From the NCBI GenBank assembly GCA_030247855.1, contig JAPDRN010000109.1, positions 1 through 64,000 on the forward strand: a stretch of 64,000 bases of DNA, in the 5' to 3' direction. The notes under the pieces are model-generated. The model was given only the letters and a program-made list of their open reading frames with translations, was not told the origin of the DNA and searched no databases. This stretch comes from Knufia peltigerae (lineage: Eukaryota; Ascomycota; Eurotiomycetes; Chaetothyriales; Trichomeriaceae). Below are positions 8,957-18,841 of the stretch, piece after piece. The number at the start of each line of letters is the position of its first letter. Position 1 is the stretch's first letter. Made by a program: the position numbers and the translations under genes.

Positions 8957-10096
8957 ATGGGCGACGCCGGAAATGTCGAAAAGGGAACCAACCCATCGTT
9001 CGTCCTCAAGGCCGTCAAGGACGTCAGCTTCGACGACATCCCCAGGCCGACGATGACGGACCCTTACGATGTCCTCATCCACGTCGGGCAGACGGGCATC
9101 TGCGGCAGCGACGTGCACTACTGGCAACGCGGCCGCATCGGGGATTTTGTCTTGACGTCGCCCATCGTCTTGGGTCACGAATCCTCGGGCACGGTCGTCG
9201 AGGTCGGTTCGGCGGTGAAGAATTTACGGGTCGGGGACAGAGTCGCCATCGAACCGGGGGTGCCCTGTCGACACTGCGATTACTGTCGGTCGGGATCCTA
9301 CAATCTGTGTCCGGACACCGTGTTCGCGGCGACCCCTCCACACAACGGGACCCTCTCAAAATACTACAAGACGGCCGCGGATTTTTGCTACCCCCTGCCG
9401 GACCACATGAGCCTCGAGGACGGGGCCTTGTGCGAACCGGTCGCCGTGGCCGTACAGATTTGCAAAGTCGGCAACGTTCGCGCGGGTCAGACGGTCGTGG
9501 TGTTTGGTTGCGGCCCCATAGGACTGTTGGTGCAGTGCGTCGCCAAGGCCTACGCGGCGAAAACGGTCATTGGAGTCGACGTGAGTCGAAGTAGGATGGA
9601 GTTGGCGAAATCCGTGTTGAAATGTGCAGACGGGGTGTTTGAATCAAAGCCGATGCCTAGGACGGAACTTGGGGAAGGAGACGCCACCGAAAAGGAAAGC
9701 GAGTGGAACGCAAGGGCCGCCGAGGAGATCAAACGGACGTTCGACTTGGGAGAGGGTCCCGACGTGGTCGTCGACGCGACCGGCGCCCAAGCCTGTATCC
9801 AGACGGGGGTGAACCTCTGTAAAAAGGGTGGGACGTACGTCCAGGCGGGCATGGGGAAAGAAAATGTCGTCTTTCCCATCACCACGGCGTGCGTGAGGGA
9901 CTTGACCATCCGAGGATCGATCAGGTACACGGCGGGAGTTTACCCTGCGGCCGTCGACCTGGTGGCTTCGGGTAAGGTCGACCCGAAAGTGTTGATCACT
10001 CACCGGTTTCCTTTTGAAAAGGCGGAGGAGGCGTTTGAGATTGTGAAGAAGGGAGGTGAGAACGTTGTCAAGGTCGTCATCGAGGGTGTGAAATGA
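8957..10096 (+). CDS. Xylitol/sorbitol dehydrogenase (D-xylulose reductase family, zinc MDR)
   Basis: This single exon encodes 379 aa. Medium-chain dehydrogenase features are complete: catalytic zinc ligands C49 (GICGSD), H74/E75 (GHESSG) and E160 (CEPVAVAV); structural zinc cysteines C104, C107, C110 and C118; Rossmann GCGPIG at 184-189. Asp208, at the end of the second Rossmann strand (VIGVD), is the usual NAD+-selecting acid. The enzyme oxidises xylitol to D-xylulose or sorbitol to fructose in the cytosol, and the two activities overlap within the family. A charged insert (about 225-255, rich in E and K) makes it slightly longer than usual. In the fungal oxidoreductive hexose and pentose pathways this step follows an SDR ketose reductase, which fits the neighbouring SDRs. 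Start MGDAGNVEKG was chosen; no nearer in-frame ATG fits the N-terminal fold. Confidence 0.93.
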   Translation: MGDAGNVEKGTNPSFVLKAVKDVSFDDIPRPTMTDPYDVLIHVGQTGICGSDVHYWQRGRIGDFVLTSPIVLGHESSGTVVEVGSAVKNLRVGDRVAIEPGVPCRHCDYCRSGSYNLCPDTVFAATPPHNGTLSKYYKTAADFCYPLPDHMSLEDGALCEPVAVAVQICKVGNVRAGQTVVVFGCGPIGLLVQCVAKAYAAKTVIGVDVSRSRMELAKSVLKCADGVFESKPMPRTELGEGDATEKESEWNARAAEEIKRTFDLGEGPDVVVDATGAQACIQTGVNLCKKGGTYVQAGMGKENVVFPITTACVRDLTIRGSIRYTAGVYPAAVDLVASGKVDPKVLITHRFPFEKAEEAFEIVKKGGENVVKVVIEGVK

Positions 10097-10729
10097 AGTG
10101 AGTCCCCGACTCTCGCCGAAGGGGTAAGGAGGTGTATATCATCATATATATTCAGTTTTGGGTAATAAAAGAAAAGAGCTTTAGTGGTTCCGAGGTGGCA
10201 CTAAACTTTGTCAATGGGTAATTCGATGAAGACTTTCCAAAGTCTCACCGTGTTCCTCCTTTGTCATACTCTACCAAGGCTGCGAGGCCCCTTTTGTTGG
10301 TGGCTCCACTTTGTATGCATCCCGACAAGTCAAGTCTCTACGTCGGTGGAGGGTCAGTATGGAAAATGGAAAGTATCTTGAAACCGCACACTGCGAGATG
10401 TTGGAAAAATTACAATAGAAAAAAGATTTGTGGTTGGGAAGAAGACATGATCAAGGTTTAAAAAATGAATATCAGAAATTGTACAGTGGTATCTCTTTGA
10501 CAACACAGGACTCTCCAAAAAGAAACACAATACGATATTACAGAGTACTTGGTGTCAATAGGAAAGGACATTCGCTTCCTTTGCCTCACCTCGCCTCTCG
10601 TCATTTCACACCAACCACAACGACGCCATCCACGACCTCGCTAAACATGGGGTATCGAACAATCAAATTTACCGTTCTCCGCTAGATGGAGGGGGGTTTT
10701 TTTTCCCACTCAGTATTGGTACTTTTTGT
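10097..10729. other. Convergent 3' intergenic region
   Basis: AT-rich spacer between two convergent genes, with runs of T near 10697-10705. No gene or conserved element is seen. Confidence 0.5.
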
Positions 10730-11621
10730 TTAGTACTTTTCATAAAACCATGCCATGGCCTTGTCGAAGATGGATTTGCCGCCGGTCTCAATCACGTCAC
10801 CGTGACATGGGATGATACGTTCGACGTCCCAGGACGACTTGATCTTTTTTGCCGATTCGGCGAACCCGGCACGGTCACCTTTACTGGCGGCGTACCACAA
10901 AAACCTCTTCTGCCATACCATGTCACCTCTCGTGTTCATGATGCCGCCAAAGAGTTTCGTTAGGATGCCGGATTGTGCATCGACGCCGGACTTGGAGAAT
11001 TGCTCGGTGGCGGGAAGGTTGAAGAGGAGATCTGCTTCTATCATTGTCCTGGTGGGTTTGTGAACTATATTGGTTTGGGTTGTTGGTCAGTTCCTTGCCC
11101 ACACGTACGGCAATACCACATCGACCGACGAGTTGGACTGGACGAGGGGATCAAAACTTACAAAACACAATCTCCTTGTTCGGGTGCATCGGGAAGTACT
11201 CGGACGAAAACTCCTGGTCGAATTCGGTCGTGACAGGCATGTCGGTCTTGACTTTGGCAGTGTAGACGTGGGAGAACTTGAGGTGGGCGTGTTTCTCGGG
11301 GAGTCCCTCGGGTCCGACCAGTTCAGCCTGGGGGAATTCTTTCGCCCACGCGTCGACCAACAAATGGTGCTCGACGTCCGGCGCGACGATGTACTTGATC
11401 GGTCCCATTGCCTTGACCTTGGCCTTGACTTCGGCGGTGAGTGCGACGGGGGAGAAGACGGCGACGTTCCCCGTCTGGAGCTTGACGAGGGTCGCGCGAC
11501 CACCAATCTTGATGCGACCGAAGCGTAGAAAGGGCACGTTGAGTGTGGTGATGGGTGTGTTGGGGATGTCCCGAATGACGAGGACCTTTTCAGGGTCGCC
11601 GGTGAACAATTTCGACGCCAT
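10730..11621 (-). CDS. DUF4336 protein (metallo-beta-lactamase-like fold)
   Basis: Exons 11621-11162 and 11064-10730, split by a 97-nt intron, give 264 aa. The join makes EIVFFHKPTRTMIEADLLFNLPA continuous, the pattern expected for DUF4336. This group is related to metallo-beta-lactamases but lacks the full HxHxDH site. Visible pieces are SPVALT, YIVAPDVEHHLL, MHPNKEIVFF and the C-terminal IPCHGDVIETGG, which retains a possible metal-binding HGD. No signal peptide or membrane segment is seen, so it is likely cytosolic. The biochemical role is unknown. The ATG at 11621 (MASKLFTGDPEK) is preferred over an in-frame ATG 75 bases upstream. Confidence 0.85.
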
Positions 11622-12715
11622 TTTTTCTACTTGGTAGCGGTGTAGTATATGAAGATGATGAGCCCGGAGGAGTGTGGAAGGGTCGTGTGTAAACAAATGT
11701 GATTCAGGTGATCAATCACTGCAACTGTAAAGTCAATGGGCAAGTGAGGAATGGGAAACGAAAAGTCGAATTCGAAGAGTCACAGTGACATTATATATAG
11801 AAGACTTTGAGACGAAAAGAGTAAGCATTTATATTCTTTCGTATTCCAAGTTATCATAAAAAGAAATTGTGTGTACTTCGTATGAAGACGGAGATGACAA
11901 CGTCATGGATTCCCGAAGCACATGCAGTTTCTAGACGGTGAATATTTTATTATTTTATTCCAAATGCACAAAAGCTCGAGCGAATTCGAGCGAAGCGAAC
12001 TGCAATTAGTTAGACATCTACTGTAGGGGCGCCAAGTGCCCAAAACCCACCTAGAACCTCGGCATTCAATAGGCGCTAATATAGGGATTCTCGTTCGCAT
12101 CGGACAATTTACCTATTACTTCGTGCCTATAAGAATACCTTATAGTGAGGTGATTTAGGGGCATTATTCCTAGGCAGCGTTGAGGGTGCCTAATCCCCGG
12201 CTCTTCCCCGACTTACCATAGCTACTAGGTATGGACAGTGCAAGTTCGAACGAAAATCTGTCATGATCCTTGCACCACTTGGTATAATGGCTTCTCTTAC
12301 TCATCAGACACTTCGTATTCGCGTATGAGAAACGCCTTTGTAAGGGTGAATAAGCTGTTGACACAGAACCCGAGAGCTCCTTGACCAGAAAGATACAATT
12401 GGCCCGCTATTGTGGCTGAGAATATGGAGAACTTTACCCATAGGACCTGTACCGTAGGCAGGAAATACTGAGCGTCGTTGTTTATTTGAAAAATCCTTCG
12501 GCCGTAAATTCAATCATTCCCTCCAGTCAACAGTATTTGGAACGACAAAAGGAACGTCCACATATTGGAGATTTATCAAGCCATAACATTGTTAAGAAAA
12601 CCACATTTGATACACTCATATTTCCTAGACACGAACATCTAAGACTATCTATCTCGCCAATACCATCTTTTGTACAATTGCGAGCTTGCTAAAATCATAG
12701 AGGTAAACAACACCA
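11622..12715. other. Gene-free AT-rich intergenic region (1.1 kb)
   Basis: Only short unconvincing frames are present on both strands. The stretch around 11960-12150 has CGAGCGAATTCGAGCGAAGCG-type internal repetition and could be decayed sequence, but no repeat family or terminal repeats can be recognised. Confidence 0.45.
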
Positions 12716-13819
12716 CTACAACAATCCACTACCAGCACATACATTTCTCCTTCCTTGGTCAAATTTCCTCATCATATCATCATACCATATATTGTCATGA
12801 CCCATCTGCCCCGAGTTTGAATGATCAAACAAGGCATACGCCGCACCTGACTGCTGGGCATTCGGTTGATCAGGCCTTGCGGGAATTACGAGATTCCTCA
12901 TTCCCCTCCTGGGACTTTGCAACCCTTTCGGCGTCACCAAAAGGATATCTGGGTTGTTTCCGGTGGATGTATCCACGGGTGCCCATATCTTTCGCGACAC
13001 TGGAGTAGATAGAGCAGAATCAAGAGCTTCGTTGTTGAGGACCATCCCAGGAGACCGGAGATAGATAGCCTGGTCATAGCCCCAATGGTGCCATTGCAAT
13101 TCTCCCAAGAGCTGTGCATTCGTCCCCCAGGCATTGTTGATTCGTACGGGGTGGTATATGAGACCGTATAGTTCCTGGACCTCTCGCATAAAACTCAAAG
13201 CAGACATGTGCGCGGAGGACAATTCGGCTTCCCATGTGGCAGGGTATATGAGGACGATAGATGGCTCCTGGGACAGGCGTGACGATTCCCTTTGCTGCTT
13301 TGCGAATAATAGAGTTGAACATAGGTCTTGGGGCTCCAGAAGAATGAACATGTAGGCGAGACGTTCAAGTGCCGGCCTCTCAGGGGCTTGTTGACTTCTC
13401 GAGCTCATCTCGGAAGAGTCCTGAAGTGGGAGTTGATCCTTTTCCTGCACCTCAACCGGTACCTGAACAGTGACAACATTCTCGTCGTCCTCGTGCAATC
13501 CGGAATTACCCAGCACAGATGAATCTGGATTTACAGGCTGCTCGAGGATTCTTGTGGTGCTTTCATTGTCCGAGTTCTGGAATTGAGGTGGGAGAGTTGC
13601 TATCGGTTTCGGCTCTGGAGGCCTTTTCAAAGCTTCTTGTATGGATCGAACTGTCTGTTGCTGTAATACATAACCACACATGAACAGTAAGAACGTAAAG
13701 ATGCAGACCACTCCGCTCGATAGAGCCACAGACACAGCCGAGGACGTAAGGAGCACCATGAGGGTGCAAGGACCAAGTAATGGTCCAGGTATTCGGAGTT
13801 CGCACTGTTTCCTGCGCAC
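12716..13819 (-). CDS. Membrane-anchored glycosyltransferase-8-like protein
   Basis: This single exon encodes 367 aa (347 aa from a second ATG at 13759). An N-terminal membrane segment (about 30-52, SGVVCIFTFLLFMCGYVL) is followed by a Pro/Glu/Ser-rich stem (to about 145). A globular part follows with LAYMFILLEPQDLCSTLLFA, SIVLIYPATWE and YDQAIYLRSPGMVLNNEALDSAL, which resembles the nucleotide-sugar core of GT8 glycogenin-like proteins. Where those enzymes have the metal-binding DxD, this protein has YLRS, so activity is doubtful. The topology suggests a type II Golgi/ER protein. The gene is head to head with PRP38. The family call is by pattern only; a fungal protein of unknown function is the safe alternative. 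Confidence 0.6.
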   Translation of the reverse strand: MRRKQCELRIPGPLLGPCTLMVLLTSSAVSVALSSGVVCIFTFLLFMCGYVLQQQTVRSIQEALKRPPEPKPIATLPPQFQNSDNESTTRILEQPVNPDSSVLGNSGLHEDDENVVTVQVPVEVQEKDQLPLQDSSEMSSRSQQAPERPALERLAYMFILLEPQDLCSTLLFAKQQRESSRLSQEPSIVLIYPATWEAELSSAHMSALSFMREVQELYGLIYHPVRINNAWGTNAQLLGELQWHHWGYDQAIYLRSPGMVLNNEALDSALSTPVSRKIWAPVDTSTGNNPDILLVTPKGLQSPRRGMRNLVIPARPDQPNAQQSGAAYALFDHSNSGQMGHDNIWYDDMMRKFDQGRRNVCAGSGLL

Positions 13820-14165
13820 TGACGAGATCTTTCAGAATGCTTCGATTTTTTGTTGAGTTTCAAGTGGTGAATTTGTGTCACTTCGATATCGATTCCGAGG
13901 CTGGTTCGTTTGATTTACTTGGATCTGAAGGACCATTTGTCGCTGTCGAGGAAAGTCGACTACTGTTTACTTTGGGTGTTGCGAGGCAACTGCGCGACTT
14001 TGGCCACTGACGTATTTGGCGCTTCACTTAACGCGAAATTTGTCAAAGGGCAGCCCGAACAACCACCACGAATTCCCTGCGCCGTCGACAACACTCGAGA
14101 AGGGTATCTAGAGGCTGTCCTGGTTCTCTCATAAGATATTTTAGCGACCACTCACAGGTGATAAC
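13820..14165. promoter_or_regulatory. Divergent promoter of the GT8-like gene and PRP38
   Basis: 346-bp head-to-head spacer with no gene. An overlapping plus-strand frame here has no recognisable domain. Confidence 0.45.
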
Positions 14166-14897
14166 ATGTCTCACCGCGCCGATGCCTCCAATACGCTCGA
14201 CAACCGTGGCTATACTGGCCCTCTCATTCGAGGCCAGAATCCTGCCTTACTCCTCGAGACTGCTATGCGCGATCGAATAACCGACTCTCTATACTGGAAA
14301 GAACAATGTTTTGGTCTCAATGCTGCCACCTTGTGCGATCGAGCGGTTGAACTCACATATATTGGTGGCACTTATGGTGTTGCTATGAAACCTTCTCCGT
14401 TCATCTGCCTGGCCTTCAAACTGTTGACGCTTGTGCCCGACAAAGAGATCATACTGGAATACCTGAACTATGGAGGGGAAGAATGGAAATATCTGCGGGC
14501 TCTGGCTGCATTCTATGTGCGCTTGACCTTTGATCCGGCCGAGATTTACACAACGTTGGAGCCGCTCTTGGAGGACTCGAGAAAATTGAGACAACGAAGG
14601 AAAGAAGTATATGTCCTTGTCCATATGGATGAGTTCGTGGACAACCTCCTGACGAAGGACCGTGTTTGTGGAACAAGTCTATGGAAATTGCCCGCGAGAC
14701 AGCTGCTTGAAGATCTTGACCAACTGGAAGAAAGAGTCAGTCCGCTCCAGGCGGAGCTGGATGCAATGGAAGAGGACGATGAGATCATGGAAGATGTCGA
14801 CCGAAACGGTACAAGAAGTGAGAACGGTGAAAGTCCCGGGAGCGACGACAGGAGCAGAGATCGGAGTAGAAGTCGGAGTGGTTCGGAAAGTGACTGA
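14166..14897 (+). CDS. prp38: Pre-mRNA-splicing factor PRP38
   Basis: This intronless gene encodes 243 aa. Residues 15-180 form the PRP38 domain: NPALLLETAMRDRITDSLYWKEQCFGLNA at the start, FICLAFKLLTLVP, YLRALAAFYVRLTF, and the RKLRQR and MDEFVDNLL blocks. The C-terminus is an acidic coil followed by an RS-type tail (DRSRDRSRSRSGSESD), as in many fungal and animal PRP38 proteins. Prp38 is a U4/U6.U5 tri-snRNP component in the nucleus, needed for spliceosome activation. The start is fixed by conservation of the N-terminal helix. It converges on the next gene with only 59 bp between stops. Confidence 0.95.
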   Translation: MSHRADASNTLDNRGYTGPLIRGQNPALLLETAMRDRITDSLYWKEQCFGLNAATLCDRAVELTYIGGTYGVAMKPSPFICLAFKLLTLVPDKEIILEYLNYGGEEWKYLRALAAFYVRLTFDPAEIYTTLEPLLEDSRKLRQRRKEVYVLVHMDEFVDNLLTKDRVCGTSLWKLPARQLLEDLDQLEERVSPLQAELDAMEEDDEIMEDVDRNGTRSENGESPGSDDRSRDRSRSRSGSESD

Positions 14898-14956
14898 AAG
14901 GCATTGATAGGTTTGCTCGCAAAGACTACAAGGCTAATCGAGACCGTCACCGGAAT

Positions 14957-16105
14957 CTACACAACAACGAAATCGTCGCCTCCATCGCTGGATGTTTGTT
15001 CCACAGCAGGTTCACCAGCATCGTCTGCTTCTTCCCGAAGTCCAGGATCTCGAGTGTCCTTATCAAATGGCGAAAGCGTTGCTGCTTGAGACCTGATGAG
15101 ATCCAGCAGTGACGTGCTGTCATCTTGTCGATGCCAGGTTGGATGTTCAATGTGGATTTCTGTCCCCTCGGGCAAAGTGTTGTCTTCTTCGGACATCGGC
15201 TCGCCTTCGAGTTGAGGGCTCGGAGGTAGAGCGGGTACAACGCCTTGTTCCTGATGACCTGTATCCTCTTCCTGGAGCGATGGTGTTCGTGAAAGCACCA
15301 CCGAGGTATCGGATTTGAACGATTCGTCGTCACCACCATTACTTGTAATGGAGTGTTCAGACCCATCATCTTCGAAATCTTGCGACAGACCAGGGCCATC
15401 TCGCTTCTCGCGGTACAAAAATTGACGGTCTCTCCAGACGTCCTTCCTCATCCATCGAGACCACTCGGGTCCATCACATGGCATGTCGAAAAGCTCCACC
15501 ATGTTTGGTCCGCCAATGTTGGTGTTGACCACGTTCAGTAGGGTAATTGAAAAGTCATCGGAAGCGATTGGCATGAATGGACCTGCGTATGCACGAACCG
15601 GCCAAACGTTCCATTTATTCTGTAATTGGGTAATGGTTTCGTTGGCAATCTGGTCGAGCACTTCTGAACTCATTCGAGTTGCATGGTTGATCAACACGAC
15701 CGGTTCATTTGAGTTGATGTGGACGGTACGCGATCGCGGGAGGGTTTGGTCGAGGAGGTTCTGAAGTGAACGTCCGACCTGACTGGCTGGTGTGTCCCTC
15801 TCGGCCTTACTAGTTGTGTCATCCTCGCCTTCATCTAATGATGTACTCTCGTCGTACATTGTTGGTGAGGATGAGGTCTCGTTAGACATTAGATTTTCCG
15901 ATACCAAACTGCCGACTTTGACGATATCGGCATCATCGTAACCCATCTTGGCGAGGGCGTCGCATACTTTGGCCACGAGTAAGACACCAGGACTCTTTGT
16001 GTCTGAGGGTCGGTTCTCTGCGACTGTTGCATCATGCTTATCGAACCGAATGATATCGTCGACCTTGATGCCATGAAAGGATGGTAAATTGAGGATACTG
16101 TCCAT
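14957..16105 (-). CDS. Diverged dihydroxyacetone-kinase (DhaK-fold) protein
   Basis: This single exon encodes 382 aa. Two stretches match the DAK1/DhaK fold: GVLLVAKVCDALAKMGYDDADIVKVGSLVSENL (about 40-73), and a long block from about 130 with VHINSNEPVVLINHATRMSSEVLD, WNVWPVRAYAGPF and SITLLNVVNTNIGGPNMVELFD. In true kinases the first ~200 residues contain the histidine that binds dihydroxyacetone covalently, and the loop GLGIHGEPG lies between these blocks. Both are missing here; an acidic linker (80-115) replaces the loop. The last 130 residues are a disordered acidic/Ser-rich tail. It is therefore probably not a kinase, but a DhaK-derived protein of unknown role. There is no signal peptide. 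The start MDSILNLPSF has no competing upstream ATG. Confidence 0.7.
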   Translation of the reverse strand: MDSILNLPSFHGIKVDDIIRFDKHDATVAENRPSDTKSPGVLLVAKVCDALAKMGYDDADIVKVGSLVSENLMSNETSSSPTMYDESTSLDEGEDDTTSKAERDTPASQVGRSLQNLLDQTLPRSRTVHINSNEPVVLINHATRMSSEVLDQIANETITQLQNKWNVWPVRAYAGPFMPIASDDFSITLLNVVNTNIGGPNMVELFDMPCDGPEWSRWMRKDVWRDRQFLYREKRDGPGLSQDFEDDGSEHSITSNGGDDESFKSDTSVVLSRTPSLQEEDTGHQEQGVVPALPPSPQLEGEPMSEEDNTLPEGTEIHIEHPTWHRQDDSTSLLDLIRSQAATLSPFDKDTRDPGLREEADDAGEPAVEQTSSDGGDDFVVV

Positions 16106-16946
16106 GTTGATGACGAAATGTGAGTCGTTGACTCTCAGGTAATCATCAACGAATAAATTATCGATAGAGATGTCTTAAATGTTGTGTTTCTGTTTTTGGC
16201 GAAGGATTCTTATCTACAGATGTCTAAACAGCGCGTATTGCATCACACACCTTATCGTCACCAATATCGTATTTCGCACGTCTGAAGTTAAAAAAAGGGC
16301 CCTGCATGGTGAGCTGTGTCGATCCCGTGGCAAAAACTTCCAGGGTACGACTTACTGGAGGGACATGGATTATTTTTGGAGTGCATGGTTGGAATATTTT
16401 GATAGAGATGCATTCGTTGAGATCAAATTTGAGAGGACAAGAACAGGAACAAATACAAGTATCAGCACTGGTATATGTACGTCTATACATATAATGGGAT
16501 TTGATGGAGTCGAGAGATAGGCCTGTGCCTATTCCTTCAAGTAGCTTGTCCTTCTAGATTGAACAGGCACCCTGATGCATCACAATCAATGTCGACAAGG
16601 TACCGAATGGCAGCCTGCTTAAAGGGGTTTGACGTCACGGAGCAAGGGTGTTGCCCGCCGCCAGCGAAATTTCGCAAGAGTCGGGCGACGAGGGTATATC
16701 AACACTGCGCGAGATTTTTATCTTCATCGACAGAATCGACAGGTCTTTCCATGGCATTGACTATTGGAAGCCCGCCATGCCTTGTTCATAGCCTCGTTGT
16801 AGGACTGGAGTCTGTGCGGAGTCGATATCCTGCGGTGCAGGAGCCAGCCAAGCGAATGCTGTTGACGATAATGCGAGATCAGTTGGAAACTGACCTGCAA
16901 GAGTAATAGACTCATACTACTGCTAGAGTCCGTGGATCTCAATTAC
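16106..16946. other. Intergenic region, no supported gene
   Basis: Short frames of 60-115 codons occur on both strands, but none shows a domain, signal peptide or join to another exon. It is the promoter of the DhaK-like gene on the left and the 3' flank of MTG1 on the right. Confidence 0.5.
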
Positions 16947-17963
16947 TCAGCCTCCTCCGAGATAGGCTTCCTTTCTGAGTTGCTTGGCCGCCTTGCGAGC
17001 CTGGTGTAGACTGCCTCCGTACGAGGTGAGCAATTCCAGTCGTTTGGTCAAGGCGTCTTCCGTCACAGTGTCTAGTATGAATCGACCCATCTGACCACTC
17101 CTCCAGCGTTGGACAAACTGCAACGCTGAAGATTCAAAATCAGGGAGACCACCCTTTTTCAGGCGACCTTGCTTGCGAGCGAGTGCTTCGAGCACCACAA
17201 AGATGTCGTTGGTCGGTCCGGAGAACATATTGTACAGAGTCGGGTCGTTCAAATTGAGGTGGAAAAGGAGGTAGTCGGCGATGGTCGTCGGTGGAATTAT
17301 GGTGTCCTTGACACTCCCGCAGAGTGCCAACTTGAGCATGCTCTCGGCGTCAGGTACGTACGGGACAAACACTCCCGGCGTGTCGAGAACGTAGACTCCC
17401 TCTCTCCCTTCGTCGCCCTCGATGATCTTGACGCTCGTACCGATCTTTCTCGTCACGCCGGGCTGGTCTCCTGTCCTCGCCGCCTTCTTCTTGCCCAGAC
17501 TCACGTTGCGAAGCGCATTCAGGAGCGAAGACTTGCCGACATTGGGCATGCCAACGACCATGAGACGTGTTCCGAAGAGTGAAGTAGAGTGGTTGGCGTG
17601 AGCTCGTGCAAAGTCCAGGACTTTACTTATCGTCGACCGAGACTTGATGTCGGTGAACAAAGATGTGGAAGGAGCGTCCCATTTTCTGATTGTGTTTTCC
17701 CTTTTTCTGTCTTCGCTCGTCGAGTTGCTCCCCAAGTCTTGCTTGGTGTAGACAATCAACCGTGGTCGTTCTCCCAGGTTCGCTTCGAACAGCGGGTTAC
17801 GGGAGACGATGGGGGTGCGGTAATCGCGACATTCGATGACCAAATCGATCTGAGAGACCAAAGATCTCATCTTGGAGAGCCCGGCGGCATGGTGGCCGAG
17901 ATAATACGATCTCGGTATGGAGGACAGGTTAGGGTAGACCTGTCGCGGGACGAATGCCTCCAT
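16947..17963 (-). CDS. mtg1: Mitochondrial GTPase 1 (MTG1), circularly permuted
   Basis: This intronless gene encodes 338 aa. G motifs are in permuted order, diagnostic of the YlqF/MTG1 family: G4 TKQD at 73-76, then G1 GMPNVGKSS at 138-146, G2 region DQPGVT (166-171), and G3 DTPG at 194-197. The basic N-terminus RQVYPNLSSIPRSYY fits import into mitochondria. MTG1 is needed for assembly of the large mitochondrial ribosomal subunit at the inner membrane. Length and domain order match yeast and animal MTG1, with a C-terminal helical YlqF-C region from about 215. Confidence 0.92.
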   Translation of the reverse strand: MEAFVPRQVYPNLSSIPRSYYLGHHAAGLSKMRSLVSQIDLVIECRDYRTPIVSRNPLFEANLGERPRLIVYTKQDLGSNSTSEDRKRENTIRKWDAPSTSLFTDIKSRSTISKVLDFARAHANHSTSLFGTRLMVVGMPNVGKSSLLNALRNVSLGKKKAARTGDQPGVTRKIGTSVKIIEGDEGREGVYVLDTPGVFVPYVPDAESMLKLALCGSVKDTIIPPTTIADYLLFHLNLNDPTLYNMFSGPTNDIFVVLEALARKQGRLKKGGLPDFESSALQFVQRWRSGQMGRFILDTVTEDALTKRLELLTSYGGSLHQARKAAKQLRKEAYLGGG

Positions 17964-18841
17964 GTTCGAGGTGGTAGAGGAATCTGGGTAGACTGTCGGC
18001 GAGCAGCCATCTCAACGATGATCCATACAATACGACATTGATCTGCGAGAACCGTTGGTCACAGGTCTGCCGCAAATGCATTCTTGAAGTAGAAAAGTCG
18101 AAAGACCGCAGTTGCACTTCAGAACAGTAAATCTCGCCGTACTGGAAATATAGGGTAAAGTATTTTCACCTTACACACCTACTCCTTCTACTGCATTTCT
18201 CGATGTCAGGGCATCCTGAACGAACAACCTCGCCATCCCCAAAAGAAACCCCATATCTACTCTATACCTCTTAAGTGCCTGATCCCTGTAAGAGAGAATC
18301 TTCTCCAACACAATGATCCAGCGATAGAGACCATTTGGGCGGTGTTCCAGCATCCGGCACCTGTATCCGTCAAGAATGCGATACAGGATTATTTACCGAC
18401 CTCTTATATCGCAGAATCCCATATCATGACGATCTATATGCAGAAATCCTGCACCATTCCTCCTCCCCCCCCCTCCCGTACCGGGGTTTCTACTCGCTTA
18501 ATCTACAAACCATCATGAGATTGAAGGCTTTTGCAGAGCTTGACGCAGCACTAGCTACATGAGTTCCCCCCCTCCAACTTCGACTCTGCCAGCAGTAAGA
18601 GTCAGAGACCAATGCCGCTTTCCACGGCTCGGATGATTGATCAGCATCGTGCTGTCAATTTGGGTATGACTTTGAGGCACTTATGTTCCGCTGTTGCCTC
18701 GAGACAGCATATGTCTCTTTGCAGGTTTGTGTTATTTCGTTTCGATTTTGTATTATCATTCAGATTGTTTTTTCTGGGTTTAAATCGCCAGTTCCGACTT
18801 TTGGAAGTGGTTGGGACCACACCGCCTATTGAAAGTACAAC
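17964..18841. other. Divergent intergenic region between MTG1 and an MFS gene
   Basis: 878 bp with pyrimidine runs (18460-18475) and a 60-codon minus-strand frame at 18171-18353 that has no support. Nothing else is seen. Confidence 0.5.

Noticed and set aside
419..11621. Secondary-metabolite cluster reading of the left genes
   Set aside because: No PKS, NRPS, terpene or other core enzyme; the genes fit primary sugar/polyol metabolism.
18171..18353. 60-codon minus-strand frame upstream of an MFS gene
   Set aside because: Some protein-like feel, but no signal peptide, domain or splice partner.
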